A model generated the notes under the pieces. That model searched no databases, was not told the origin of the DNA, and saw only the letters and a program-made list of their open reading frames with translations. A program made the translations under genes and the position numbers. From Clostridiales bacterium (GTDB lineage: Bacteria > Bacillota_A > Clostridia > Christensenellales > Pumilibacteraceae): a stretch of 64,000 nucleotides of DNA. The number at the start of each line of letters is the position of its first letter. Position 1 is the stretch's first letter. The stretch is taken from NCBI GenBank assembly GCA_031264755.1, contig JAISDO010000008.1, positions 1-64,000 on the forward strand. Reading direction: 5' to 3'. Below, in pieces: positions 37,189 to 46,021 of the stretch.

Positions 37189-38046
37189 CTAAATAGCCAG
37201 TTTGCTCAGAGTACGATTGTAATAAAATATATACTGTTGAGCAACACCACCATAATCTCCATACCTATCTGTATAGTATTGATAGACTTTGTGCTTGGTA
37301 TCCAATGTGTTGGTCCTAAGCGATTTGAATATCCACGTATCTACAGGAAAACTAGCACAGTTATGCAATCCAAACAATGCTATACAATTGGCTACTTTGT
37401 CACCCACCCCCTTGAGAGATAGCAATGTATCCATAGCCTGATCATATGACATGTTGGGTAGTCTTTGCAAAATATTGTTCTTACTTACATTATGGCAAGT
37501 TTCAACCAAATAATTAGCTCTATATCCTGCTCCAAATACCCTCCAATCTAGTATATCAATATCACACAATTTGTCCAACGATGGAAAAAGACAATATTCA
37601 TGTTGTATGTCACTCCTATCTACAACAAAAATATGCTCACCGTACTTGCTACACATACAATTAAGAGTATTCTTGATACGTCTAATGTTGTTGTTAGCAG
37701 ACACAACAAAACTAACAATAGTTTCAAGTAGATTTTGACGCAAGATGTGCAATCCCTTGCAATGTTGTATAGGAAGACTCAACTCTGCATATTGCGATAG
37801 ATAAGTCTCTATATTGTCATAATCGGTATGTAGATCTAGATATTGCTCAAAATAATCTAAATCATGAGAATGTAGAATTACATGATCGCAATTTTGCTCA
37901 GCAACGCACCATTTGTCACAAGACAATAGCACATAAAGGTTAGGTTGCAACTTGTTATACCTAAAGACTTGTCCACACTCTAGCGTGTGATGTATATCCA
38001 ACCATCTACACACCTTGCTGGGTACATCATCCAATTTGTAATTCAT
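37189..38046 (-). CDS. ogg: 8-oxoguanine DNA glycosylase/AP lyase (OGG-like)
   Basis: HhH-GPD superfamily base-excision enzyme of 285 residues. The N-terminal domain (LDIHHTLECGQVFRYN, typical OGG N-domain) precedes the helix-hairpin-helix LLSLKGVGDKVANCIALFGL, with the catalytic Lys in GDKVA, and FPVDTWIFKSL, with the catalytic Asp. It removes oxidised guanine from DNA. A full-length Clostridial OGG1-type protein; no iron-sulfur cluster motif. It lies ~130 bp downstream of the rpmA operon in the same direction and may be read from its own promoter. Confidence 0.9.
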   Translation of the reverse strand: MNYKLDDVPSKVCRWLDIHHTLECGQVFRYNKLQPNLYVLLSCDKWCVAEQNCDHVILHSHDLDYFEQYLDLHTDYDNIETYLSQYAELSLPIQHCKGLHILRQNLLETIVSFVVSANNNIRRIKNTLNCMCSKYGEHIFVVDRSDIQHEYCLFPSLDKLCDIDILDWRVFGAGYRANYLVETCHNVSKNNILQRLPNMSYDQAMDTLLSLKGVGDKVANCIALFGLHNCASFPVDTWIFKSLRTNTLDTKHKVYQYYTDRYGDYGGVAQQYIFYYNRTLSKLAI

Positions 38047-38175
38047 ATCACCTTATATATGCTATACAAAAAGTAGAACTGAATACCGCATATGATTCAA
38101 TCCTACTTAATTGTACCTTTCATTATTACTCCAATTGACTCACGTTTACTCAGTTGAACATACAATACACAACAA

Positions 38176-38484
38176 TTATATGTTGCTAGGTTGCATCTGA
38201 GTAGGATAAACGCTTATTTTTTTGCGAGTTTTGTCTTTACGTTCAAACTTGACTACTCCGTCAACTAGAGCAAAGAGAGTATCATCTTTGCCTATTCCTA
38301 CATTATTGCCAGGGTGCATCTTGGTGCCTCTTTGACGCATCAAGATACTACCTGCTAGCACTGATTGACCATCAGTACGTTTGACACCCAATCGCTTGGA
38401 TTCTGATTCACGACCATTGCGAGAGGATCCTACACCCTTTTTGGATGCAAATAACTGTATATTAATATCAAATATAGCTTTCAT
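38176..38484 (-). CDS. rpmA: 50S ribosomal protein L27 (bL27) with cleavable N-terminal extension
   Basis: Large-subunit protein of 102 residues whose N-terminal tail reaches the peptidyl-transferase centre. It begins [19 protein letters not shown], i.e. the Bacillota-type extension ending in LFA before SKKG, which is cut off by Prp before assembly. Then [18 protein letters not shown] and the L27 core follow. It is the last gene of rplU-prp-rpmA. Confidence 0.97.
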   Translation of the reverse strand: MKAIFDINIQLFASKKGVGSSRNGRESESKRLGVKRTDGQSVLAGSILMRQRGTKMHPGNNVGIGKDDTLFALVDGVVKFERKDKTRKKISVYPTQMQPSNI

Positions 38485-38502
38485 TTTGATTCAATCCTAT
38501 TT

Positions 38503-38835
38503 TTATTTGTCAGACACATTCAACTCTACAAAGTCACTATATGTGTCACTTAGGTTGTCTATACCAAGCAACATAGTATCTAATAATACATCTGCCTTAG
38601 ATCGTTGTGCGGGCGACATACTAGGCAACACAAAACTTAGTTTGCCTAAACGGTCGTCACTAGTCAAAGATATATTGAGTCCTAGCACTTGCATCAACCC
38701 CAACACTGTTGTTTGCAATATGCTAGACAATGCAGCACAAACTATATCATAACCATATTCATCGTAGTCTGCATGTCCGCTACAATCTACAGACATCACT
38801 ACCTTGTCTTGCCTAAATACATTAACAATAGTCAT
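38503..38835 (-). CDS. prp: Prp cysteine protease (L27 processing)
   Basis: Small cysteine protease of 110 residues. The catalytic His is in CSGHADYDE, and the Cys in DIVCAALSSILQTTVLGL. It removes the N-terminal extension of L27, which is encoded 18 nt downstream; the extension is indeed present. It starts 2 nt after rplU ends. Formerly annotated as YsxB / DUF464. Confidence 0.95.
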   Translation of the reverse strand: MTIVNVFRQDKVVMSVDCSGHADYDEYGYDIVCAALSSILQTTVLGLMQVLGLNISLTSDDRLGKLSFVLPSMSPAQRSKADVLLDTMLLGIDNLSDTYSDFVELNVSDK

Positions 38836-38837
38836 TG

Positions 38838-39134
38838 TTAGTTGATGCTAATTATTTTTAGTTTGGTGTGTGGTTGCCTATGACCTTGTTTTTTGCGTTC
38901 GTTCTTCTTAGGTTTGTATTTATAGACCACTATCTTTTTGTCTCTTAGTTGAGAGATTATGGTAGCTTTGGCTTTGACCGTAGTATTGGTATCTATATTG
39001 CCTGACGTTGTGGACAACATCAATACGTCAATCTCCACAACATCTCCTGGCTTGCCCTCAAGCTTCTCTACTTCTAGAGTATCATTGGGTGCAACTTTGT
39101 ACTGTTTGCCACCCGTTGCAATTATTGCATACAT
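38838..39134 (-). CDS. rplU: 50S ribosomal protein L21 (bL21)
   Basis: Large-subunit protein of 98 residues. It starts MYAIIATGGKQYKVAPNDTLEVEKLEG at ATG 39134, with AAGGGAG 8 nt upstream; a longer frame from 39326 is an artefact through the tRNA-Gly gene and leader. The C-terminus KPKKNERKKQGHRQPHTKLKI is canonical. First gene of the rplU-prp-rpmA operon, preceded by a probable autoregulatory leader. Confidence 0.97.
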   Translation of the reverse strand: MYAIIATGGKQYKVAPNDTLEVEKLEGKPGDVVEIDVLMLSTTSGNIDTNTTVKAKATIISQLRDKKIVVYKYKPKKNERKKQGHRQPHTKLKIISIN

Positions 39135-39218
39135 TTTGTTAACTCCCTTATAATTAGGTTGCACCAAAGACTTAGGTAACCACATATTTGCAGTGTTTGA
39201 GACCCACTCTGTGTGAAT
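39135..39218 (-). ncRNA. L21 leader (autoregulatory 5' element)
   Basis: The ~84-nt untranslated leader of rplU shows the paired and conserved blocks I associate with the Bacillota L21 leader: AGTGGGTCTCAAACACTG, the stem CACA...TGTG around GCAAATA, and GGTTACC / GGTGCAACC closing AAGTCTT just before the ribosome-binding site. L21 is thought to bind such leaders to repress its own operon. Identified by eye only. Confidence 0.65.
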
Positions 39219-39224
39219 GTAGAG

Positions 39225-39254
39225 ATTATATAACATTGTGACATATATTGTCAA
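39225..39254 (-). promoter_or_regulatory. Promoter of rplU-prp-rpmA
   Basis: TTGACA (39249-39254) and TATAAT (39225-39230), 18 bp apart, minus strand, just after the tRNA-Gly terminator. Confidence 0.8.
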
Positions 39255-39255
39255 C

Positions 39256-39287
39256 AAAAAAAGCATTGTCGTTGCAACAACAATGCT
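39256..39287 (-). terminator. Intrinsic terminator of tRNA-Gly
   Basis: Stem AGCATTG...CAATGCT with one internal mismatch, followed by seven Ts on the minus strand, immediately 3' of the tRNA. Confidence 0.85.
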
Positions 39288-39293
39288 ACAAAT

Positions 39294-39368
39294 TGGAGCG
39301 GAAGACGAGGGTCGAACTCGCGACATTCACCTTGGCAAGGTGACGCTCTACCACTGAGCCACTTCCGC
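39294..39368 (-). tRNA. tRNA-Gly (anticodon GCC)
   Basis: Cloverleaf with acceptor GCGGAAG / CTTCCGC, D-arm with TGGCTCAGTGGTAGAG, anticodon loop TTGCCAA (GCC), T-arm GTTCGACC, discriminator U and genome-encoded CCA. Confidence 0.97.
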
Positions 39369-39408
39369 ATACTCAAACACACTCATTCATGCACTTGTCG
39401 TATTTCTG

Positions 39409-39654
39409 CTAAGAGGAGGATATAATACTAAACTGGCTTATGTACTTAGTATCTAGATATTTGTAATCATTGATTGACACATATATACGAAAGTTGCAAG
39501 TAGGACAAGATACAAACCTCACAGTATTAGTATCATTATAAAACCTTTTGCCAAGTTGAAGATCTTGCTTTTCACAAAAGAATTCGCAATTGCACTTGCT
39601 ACAAGTTTTGTAGAGTTTTTCTGTCTTATATAGATTACCTTCAACTACAACTTC
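39409..39654 (-). CDS. Small zinc-ribbon protein
   Basis: About 81 residues with two CxxC pairs (CSKCNCEFFC and CPTCNF) about 30 residues apart, typical of a zinc ribbon. The rest is charged and Tyr/Phe-rich, ending in Ser-rich sequence. No enzyme or family can be named. It lies between tRNA-Leu and tRNA-Gly on the same strand, with 40-55 bp on each side. The start is placed at ATG 39654 (MEVVVEGNLYK). Confidence 0.6.
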   Translation of the reverse strand, partial: EVVVEGNLYKTEKLYKTCSKCNCEFFCEKQDLQLGKRFYNDTNTVRFVSCPTCNFRIYVSINDYKYLDTKYISQFSIISSS

Positions 39655-39707
39655 CATCAATAACACCAAATATCCTTAATCACCAATGTACAATACAATC
39701 TCAAAAA

Positions 39708-39790
39708 TGGTGCGGATGAAGGGACTTGAACCCCCACATACAAGATACTGGTTCCTAAGACCAGCGCGTCTGCCATTCCGCCACATCCGC
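39708..39790 (-). tRNA. tRNA-Leu (anticodon UAG)
   Basis: Class II tRNA with a variable arm. Acceptor GCGGATG / CATCCGC, anticodon loop CTTAGGA (TAG) closed by CTGGT / ACCAG, T-arm GGTTCAAGTCC, discriminator A and encoded CCA. Confidence 0.97.
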
Positions 39791-39933
39791 AAAACACAAA
39801 TATATCTTGTGGCAACCCCAATCAATAAATATATTAAGTTTATTTGCAACTACACCAACAATCATATTCTATAATATTTATATTATATTGTCAACTGTAT
39901 TTGACACAATTTTGCATTCAAACACAAAAAAAC

Positions 39934-39962
39934 TTGCTTGTAGTTGAGAGTTATGTTATACT
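39934..39962 (+). promoter_or_regulatory. Promoter of efp
   Basis: TTGCTT (39934-39939), 17 bp, TATACT (39957-39962), with a leader of about 90 nt ending in AAGGAGA before the ATG. Confidence 0.65.
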
Positions 39963-40057
39963 ATTGTTAGTCAATTTGAGTTGAGTGGTATTTTGTCAAG
40001 ATTGCGTCAGTAAGTTTGGTTGAATACTATCAATATTCTAAGGAGAGATTGTTAAAG

Positions 40058-40615
40058 ATGACAGCAGGAGAATTCAGAGCAGGCAATATATTCAAGATGG
40101 ACAACAAATTCTTTATGGTTGTAGAGAGTTTGCATGTAAGTCAACCACGTATGGCGGCGTTTGTACGTGCTAAGATCAAAAATGTAGAAACAGGTGCTGT
40201 ACAAGAAAAACGGTTCAATGTAGGTGACTACTTTCCTGATGTAGAGTTTGTACGCAAGGATTTGGTGTTTAGCTACGAAGATGACGGCGTATGCCACTTT
40301 GCTGATAGTGAAACTTGGGAAGAGACCTTGGTCAACAAAGAACTGGCAGCAGACGCTCTCAAATACAACCAAGAGGGTATAGCTTTTAGCTTTACTTCTG
40401 TAGATGGCAAAATAATCAATATAGCTCCACCTACTTTTGTAGAACTTGTAGTTGCCCAAACCGATCCTAGTACTGCTGGCGATACAGTCAAAAACGCTCT
40501 CAAGCCAGCAACTATGGAGACAGGCATAAATGTCAATGTACCTATGTTTGTAAATTCTGGTGACAAGATAAAAGTTGACACACGTACGGGCGAATATGTG
40601 TCAAGAGTTCAATAG
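40058..40615 (+). CDS. efp: Translation elongation factor P
   Basis: EF-P of 185 residues, full length with KOW-like, OB and C-terminal domains. It relieves ribosome stalling at polyproline. The start is ATG 40058 (MTAGEFRAGNIF, AAGGAGA 11 nt upstream), not the upstream codon of the longer frame. The loop that carries the modified residue reads HVSQPRMAAFVRAK: the tip residue is Met rather than the Lys or Arg modified in other groups, next to the Pro-Arg. The C-terminal INVNVPMFVNSGDKIKVDTRTGEYVSR is standard. It is followed by a bidirectional terminator. Confidence 0.95.
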   Translation: MTAGEFRAGNIFKMDNKFFMVVESLHVSQPRMAAFVRAKIKNVETGAVQEKRFNVGDYFPDVEFVRKDLVFSYEDDGVCHFADSETWEETLVNKELAADALKYNQEGIAFSFTSVDGKIINIAPPTFVELVVAQTDPSTAGDTVKNALKPATMETGINVNVPMFVNSGDKIKVDTRTGEYVSRVQ

Positions 40616-40645
40616 CAATCAACCAATTTGGGTTGTCAAGTATAC

Positions 40646-40690
40646 AAAACTAATTGCAAACTACAGCTTTGTGTTTGCAATTAGTTTTGA
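40646..40690. terminator. Bidirectional terminator between efp and the Panacea gene
   Basis: A 16-bp perfect stem CAAAACTAATTGCAAA / TTTGCAATTAGTTTTG with a 13-nt loop between two converging genes. Confidence 0.8.
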
Positions 40691-40698
40691 CTATTTAA

Positions 40699-41262
40699 TT
40701 AATATTTGTAGAAATTCTTGATTATGAAGTCATCATCTAATATTCCTCTATCACGTAGACTCATGGCACTTTCTAGTATTTTTTTGTCTCTTATTTTGAT
40801 TGTGTTTAGCCTATCGTCGTGATAGATCTTGAAATACTTGGTCATACTCTCAAAAGTTATTGTCTCATCCTGTTTGGTTGTAGACCAAGGCAATTCATTG
40901 AAGACCATCTCTGTCAATCGCCATGTAGAATATTGACCATACAAAAGATATATATTTTGCAAAAAATACTGTATATTGTTGCTAATATCTACACTTTCCT
41001 CTCTAAGATTAATACCTCTCTGTCCCCAGTTACTGTATTTTGCTTCTATCTCTAGTACAATAGGACCATTGCGACCATGAACAAAGTCAGCGTCAAACAA
41101 CTTGTCATTGTTATTGATTACCCCATAACATCCTTGACTAAAATATAACAATCTTTGTAATTTGGTCAAAGTTATGCATTCTCCTCTATTATCTCTAGAG
41201 TCTAAATATGCTCTATTGATATAGTATTGTGCTATGTTTGATACGGTTGATTCTACTTTCAT
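40699..41262 (-). CDS. Panacea-domain (DUF4065/SocA-like) protein
   Basis: Protein of 187 residues. The pattern TLTKLQRLLYFSQGCYGVINNNDKLFDADFVHGRNGPIVLEIEAKY is the Panacea (GepA/SocA, DUF4065) domain. This domain neutralises many unrelated toxins in toxin-antitoxin modules and is also found as a proteolytic adaptor. No toxin gene is next to it on the same strand; the divergent neighbour is a membrane protein. TTGACA-17-TACAAT ends 10 nt before the ATG, so its message is nearly leaderless. Confidence 0.8.
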   Translation of the reverse strand: MKVESTVSNIAQYYINRAYLDSRDNRGECITLTKLQRLLYFSQGCYGVINNNDKLFDADFVHGRNGPIVLEIEAKYSNWGQRGINLREESVDISNNIQYFLQNIYLLYGQYSTWRLTEMVFNELPWSTTKQDETITFESMTKYFKIYHDDRLNTIKIRDKKILESAMSLRDRGILDDDFIIKNFYKY

Positions 41263-41272
41263 TGCAATCCCA

Positions 41273-41301
41273 ATTGTATCATATTATTAACACAATGTCA
41301 A
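41273..41301 (-). promoter_or_regulatory. Promoter of the Panacea gene
   Basis: TTGACA (41296-41301), 17 bp, TACAAT (41273-41278) on the minus strand. Confidence 0.7.
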
Positions 41302-41364
41302 TTAATTGGCAATACATGTTAATAGATTGCTCCTTGTATAGATCTACACAAAGACACTGTATTT

Positions 41365-41394
41365 TTGACTTTATGTATTACAATATGATATCAT
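41365..41394 (+). promoter_or_regulatory. Promoter of the membrane protein gene at 41402
   Basis: TTGACT (41365-41370), 18 bp, TATCAT (41389-41394); the GTG start is 7 nt further, at the expected transcription start. Confidence 0.55.
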
Positions 41395-41401
41395 TGTAAT
41401 T

Positions 41402-41917
41402 GTGAATTTGTATATTAAGACAATTGTAGATAAGTATTTGGTCAAATGCATTGGGGCTTTTGTTGCACTGATGTCCATTGTTGGAATGCTAATAATATCC
41501 AATGATATTCAACTTACATCGTTTAGTCATATGTTTTTGGTGTATGTACAATACTGTGCTTGGATACTAATGGCGTGCGGTGTAGGTCTAATATGGTACA
41601 AATCAGAGGTTGGGATTGGATTCGTAGGGTTGGCAATATTTGCAGATGGAGATGTACACAATTACATAATGAGTCCATTAATCGTATTATTGATGCTCTT
41701 GTACTACATACGTACAAAACACTATTATTGGCTACTACCTCAGATTGTATTGGCACTCATTCAAGGGTTGATATATGTATGGTTTCACAATCCTCCCAAC
41801 CAATATTTTTATCTCACTGAGGGGTTTGGGTTCTTGATTGGTGGATTATTCTTTGCACTCTATGGGACCAATCACAACACAAAGCCAAATCAATTGTCCA
41901 CTCAAACAAACACCTAA
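41402..41917 (+). CDS. Polytopic membrane protein, unknown function
   Basis: Protein of 171 residues with about five hydrophobic helices and a polar, Thr/Gln/Asn-rich C-terminal tail. I do not recognise the family. The start codon is GTG, located where transcription should begin, so translation is probably leaderless. It is divergent from the Panacea gene; a functional link, for instance a membrane toxin, is conceivable but unsupported. It is followed by ~130 bp without clear signals before the end of pyrG. Confidence 0.6.
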   Translation: MNLYIKTIVDKYLVKCIGAFVALMSIVGMLIISNDIQLTSFSHMFLVYVQYCAWILMACGVGLIWYKSEVGIGFVGLAIFADGDVHNYIMSPLIVLLMLLYYIRTKHYYWLLPQIVLALIQGLIYVWFHNPPNQYFYLTEGFGFLIGGLFFALYGTNHNTKPNQLSTQTNT

Positions 41918-42050
41918 TTGTTGCCACATCAAATATTGTGATATCTGAGGTCTTTTGGTTCAAAATTGTGCTAATTTTAGATTGATTATCTACTTGTACC
42001 CAAATATCACTAGCTGAGTTAATATTTATTAAATCAACAAAAAACTTTGT

Positions 42051-43655
42051 CTAGAGTGTTGCTCTAATTAGCCCTACAAATAGTGGGTGAGGATTGTATG
42101 GTTTGGATAAGAATTCGGGATGAAATTGCGAAGCTACAAAATACTTGTGATCAGCTAGTTCTATCAACTCCACTAAGTCATTGTTTTGGTTGACTCCCGC
42201 AATAATCAAGCCTACCCGATTCAACTGAGTCTTGTAGTTGTTGTTGAATTCAAATCTGTGTCTATGACGCTCTTGTATACTATCCTTGCCATACAGTGCA
42301 ATACTCTTGGTATTGGGTGTCAATGTACAATCATACAACCCCAACCGCATAGTACCACCCTTGTTACGCACTGTTTTTTGGCTCTGCATTATGTCTATTA
42401 CTGGATTAGATGTGTTTTTGTCAAACTCTGTAGAATTAGCATCCAACAACTTGAGTACATTGCGAGCAAGCTCTACAATAGCTATCTGCATACCTAGACA
42501 TATACCAAGAAAAGGTATATTGTTGAGTCTTGCATACTGAGCTGTCAATATTTTGCCATCTATACCTCGCTCTCCAAATCCACCTGGCACTATTATAGCA
42601 TCTACACCATTGATGGTGGACTTTGCACCTTTGGCTTGGACTTCTTCACAGTTGATGAGTTTGATACTTACACTCACGCCACATTGCAGACTTGCATGCT
42701 TGACTGCCTCTATGACTGATATATAAGCATCAGGTACTGCTGTATATTTGCCTACTATGCACACGATCTTAGGCTTGCCACTAGATGTCAACATGCGTTC
42801 TACCATATTACTCCATTTGGCAAAACTATCTTGGTTGTCCGGTCTGTTGAGTGCAAGCTTATTTAGTACTATATCATCTAGATGTTGATGCTTGAGCATC
42901 AAAGGTATCTCATATATACTAGAGCAATCTTTGTTGTGTATTACATCATCTACAGAGTCCAAGTTGCAAAACAAGACTATCTTCTCTTTGGTTTCAATGT
43001 CCAACTCTACATCTGAATTGGTTCTACATACTACTATATCTGGGAGCACGCCCATTTGACTTATGTCACGTACGCTATTTTGCGTAGGTTTGGTTTTGAT
43101 CTCGCCACTAGCTTGTATATATGGTATTAGTGTGACATGTATAGACACACTACCATTTGGACCTAATTTTTTGCGAAATTGACGTATAGCTTCTATGTAC
43201 ACCATACTCTCTATATCACCAACAGTTCCGCCTATCTCTACAATTACTATATCTTCGCCCTTTGCTACGGATTGCATGCATTCTATAATCTCATTGGTTA
43301 TATGCGGGACTACCTGTACAGTCTTGCCAAGATATTTGCCCTCTCTCTCTTTGTTGATTACACTAGAATATATTTTGCCTGTAGTATAGTTGCAGTATTT
43401 GTTGAATGAACGCCCTGTAAAACGCTCATAGTGCCCTACATCCAAATCTGTCTCAGCACCGTCGTCAGTGACAAATACTTCGCCATGTTGATATGGACTC
43501 ATAGTACCTGGATCTACATTGATATATGGATCTAGTTTTTGTATACTTACCTTAAGTCCTCTATCTATCAACAAACGTGCCAAAGATGCCGCTGTTATAC
43601 CCTTGCCCAACCCAGAAACTACACCACCTGTCACAAAAATATACTTGGTAGTCAT
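42051..43655 (-). CDS. pyrG: CTP synthase
   Basis: Two-domain enzyme of about 534 residues that makes CTP from UTP and glutamine. The N-terminal synthase domain starts MTTKYIFVTGGVVSGLGKGITAASLARLL and contains KLDPYINVDPGTMSPYQHGEVFVTDDGAE. The class I glutaminase domain has the Cys nucleophile in FLGICLGMQ and the His-Glu pair in SQFHPEF. The start is ATG 43655; the extra 16 residues of the longer frame do not belong to the family. GGGAGA lies about 12 nt upstream. A hairpin with a short T-run in the leader may act as attenuator. Confidence 0.96.
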   Translation of the reverse strand: MTTKYIFVTGGVVSGLGKGITAASLARLLIDRGLKVSIQKLDPYINVDPGTMSPYQHGEVFVTDDGAETDLDVGHYERFTGRSFNKYCNYTTGKIYSSVINKEREGKYLGKTVQVVPHITNEIIECMQSVAKGEDIVIVEIGGTVGDIESMVYIEAIRQFRKKLGPNGSVSIHVTLIPYIQASGEIKTKPTQNSVRDISQMGVLPDIVVCRTNSDVELDIETKEKIVLFCNLDSVDDVIHNKDCSSIYEIPLMLKHQHLDDIVLNKLALNRPDNQDSFAKWSNMVERMLTSSGKPKIVCIVGKYTAVPDAYISVIEAVKHASLQCGVSVSIKLINCEEVQAKGAKSTINGVDAIIVPGGFGERGIDGKILTAQYARLNNIPFLGICLGMQIAIVELARNVLKLLDANSTEFDKNTSNPVIDIMQSQKTVRNKGGTMRLGLYDCTLTPNTKSIALYGKDSIQERHRHRFEFNNNYKTQLNRVGLIIAGVNQNNDLVELIELADHKYFVASQFHPEFLSKPYNPHPLFVGLIRATL

Positions 43656-43712
43656 ATTTATATAAATTCTCCCGCAATTATGACTCTTAACAATTATTGC
43701 CAAAAATAGACC

Positions 43713-43748
43713 AAAACGCTATTGGACTGTTTGAATATCCAAAAGCGT
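43713..43748 (-). promoter_or_regulatory. Possible attenuator hairpin in the pyrG leader
   Basis: On the minus strand, GACGCTTTTGGA and TCCAATAGCGT can pair (one internal mismatch), followed by TTTTGG, about 60 nt before the pyrG start. pyrG of Bacillus is known to be controlled by leader attenuation. Apart from this, the 43656-43983 gap holds promoter-like A+T-rich sequence and the upstream region of the PBP gene. Confidence 0.35.
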
Positions 43749-43983
43749 CAAAGTATCATCGTCTTACTTGGCTGCAAATCAATCCTAACTATGTAGATAA
43801 TTGTCAAATAACATCTCATCAACACTGTCAATAGACATGGCAATTATATCACATTATATACCTTAATAGCAAATATAGTTTAGCACAATAATAGCAGTCA
43901 TTGAACAAAGCTATGCATCATCACCCACCACAAATTACATCATATGTATTGTAAATTGTCAATCTAATTGCAATACTATATAT

Positions 43984-45972
43984 ATGCACATCAATACCAA
44001 ACATCTAAAGACTACAATAACTAGATTGTTAAGCATATCTGCAGTTATAGGCGTACTTACAATCATATCTATAATGCTAATATTAGAGCCTAATTTTAGA
44101 TTTTATGGGCTCAACAATCTAGATAATAATATATTTGCACCAAAGACAAGCATCCATGTATTGGATGCCAACAACAATGTATTGGACATATCACCTTACA
44201 ATTGCAACTATGTAAAGATACAAGATATACCACAACACACTATAGATGCATTTGTTAGTATAGAGGATAAAAGGTTTTTTGAGCATAATGGATTTGATAT
44301 AAGAAGGATAGTAAGTGCTATAGCCAAGAACATAACTAGTCTCAAATTTAAGGAAGGTGGCTCTACTATCACGCAACAATTAGTCAAAAATACTCAACTA
44401 ACTCCAGACAAAAATATATGGCGCAAAGTCAACGAACTGCGAATAGCAAGAGAGATAGAACGTAAGTACACCAAACAAGAGATACTAGAGCAATATTTTA
44501 ATGTCTTATATTTTGGCAAAAATATCTATGGTATAGGTAACGCTGCCAAGTCCCTATTTGGCAAATCTATTAAGGACATTAATATACAAGAGAGTGCACT
44601 GTTAGCAGCAATAATAAACAATCCATTGGTATACAGTCCGTATCACAATTGTGATAATGCACTCAAACGCCGCAATTTGGTATTGCAACAAATGCTCAAT
44701 TGTGCCAAAATTAGTCAAGAAGAGTATAATCAATCTATTGCAACAGATGTGATAGTCAACAGTATATCCAATCCCTTTGGTACGCTATCTAGCATGCTCA
44801 TGTGCGAACTCAGCAAGTACCCATATATAGACGACAATAGCACAATTTATACCAATATAAATACTGATTTTACCAAATTGGCCTATGATATTATACAACA
44901 TTATAAACTAGATGATGTAGACATATCTATGGTACTTATAGACAACTCCAACAACAGTATTGTATCAGCAATATCTACAAACAACGACAACCTCTACAAT
45001 GCAAAAAAACAGCCTGGTAGCACTCTAAAACCTATAATTGCATACGCCCCCGCTATAGACAACAACGATATAACGGGGCTTAGCCCAGTACTAGATCAAA
45101 GGACAGATTTTGGTAATGGATTCTGTCCCAAAAATAACAACAACAAATATAGAGGTTGGATAACTATAGAAGATGCCATAGCATATTCCTCCAATATAGT
45201 TGCTGTCAAGACACTACAAAACAACGGGATAGACCAATCCAAAGCATTTGCTAATAAGCTAGGCATAAAGTTTGATAACAATGACAATGGGTTGGCTCTA
45301 GCATTGGGAAGCATGAACAGCGGCATTGACTTACCAACGATAGTCAATGCTTATTCTGCATTTGCAAATTTGGGTAGATACAAGTCTACTAGCATAATCA
45401 GCCAAATACATGGCAAGCTTAGCTATAGCAATTTGTCTACTTCTTGTGCTGTGATGAAACCAGACACAGCTGAGATAATAACGGACATGTTGCAGAATGT
45501 TGCCACAATAGGTACAGCAAAAAATCTTAGTTCATCAACATTTGATGTTGCTGCCAAGACTGGTACTGTAGGCAATATAAACAACAATAGCGATGCTTAC
45601 TGTATAGCTTATACTAGTTGGCATACTATAGGCGTATGGATGGGCGGTCGCATGTCCAATAGCATCACGGGTGGTTCTACACCTACTTTGATAGTCAAAG
45701 ACTTGTTGAACAATCTATACACATTCAGCACTCCACCAAAATTTGCCAGTAGTGGGAATGTTATACACAAATCTATAGATTTATCCAAACTCCACTCTCA
45801 ACACATGTTGCAACAAGCACAACACTATATAGATCCTAACAACAAGATAAAGGGTAAATTCTCAATACACAACTTACCTCCACAATCTAGTTACAATTAT
45901 TTGAGTTGCAAAGATATTGTACGGCACTACAACAGTTATATAGAACGACATAGGATATCTAGCAAAAACTAA
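43984..45972 (+). CDS. Class A penicillin-binding protein
   Basis: Bifunctional cell-wall synthase of 662 residues. A membrane anchor (~15-36) is followed by the GT51 glycosyltransferase: EDKRFFEHNGFD, GGSTITQQLVKN, EIERKYTKQEILEQYFN. The transpeptidase has the SxxK motif in QPGSTLKP, SxN in AYSSNIVAVKTL and KTG in AAKTGTVG. It polymerises and cross-links peptidoglycan outside the membrane. It is smaller than Bacillus PBP1 and lacks extra C-terminal repeats. No Shine-Dalgarno site is seen; TACTAT and TATATA lie directly before the ATG, so either the start is leaderless or it lies further downstream. Confidence 0.93.
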   Translation: MHINTKHLKTTITRLLSISAVIGVLTIISIMLILEPNFRFYGLNNLDNNIFAPKTSIHVLDANNNVLDISPYNCNYVKIQDIPQHTIDAFVSIEDKRFFEHNGFDIRRIVSAIAKNITSLKFKEGGSTITQQLVKNTQLTPDKNIWRKVNELRIAREIERKYTKQEILEQYFNVLYFGKNIYGIGNAAKSLFGKSIKDINIQESALLAAIINNPLVYSPYHNCDNALKRRNLVLQQMLNCAKISQEEYNQSIATDVIVNSISNPFGTLSSMLMCELSKYPYIDDNSTIYTNINTDFTKLAYDIIQHYKLDDVDISMVLIDNSNNSIVSAISTNNDNLYNAKKQPGSTLKPIIAYAPAIDNNDITGLSPVLDQRTDFGNGFCPKNNNNKYRGWITIEDAIAYSSNIVAVKTLQNNGIDQSKAFANKLGIKFDNNDNGLALALGSMNSGIDLPTIVNAYSAFANLGRYKSTSIISQIHGKLSYSNLSTSCAVMKPDTAEIITDMLQNVATIGTAKNLSSSTFDVAAKTGTVGNINNNSDAYCIAYTSWHTIGVWMGGRMSNSITGGSTPTLIVKDLLNNLYTFSTPPKFASSGNVIHKSIDLSKLHSQHMLQQAQHYIDPNNKIKGKFSIHNLPPQSSYNYLSCKDIVRHYNSYIERHRISSKN

Positions 45973-46021
45973 TACCGAAGAGGGTTTGGTTATTATATCT
46001 CTACAAGCTAGATTGCTATTG

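Noticed and set aside
39135..39326. N-terminal extension of L21 in the same frame
   Set aside because: It runs through the tRNA-Gly gene, its terminator and the rplU promoter; the ATG at 39134 has a good Shine-Dalgarno site and fits the family.
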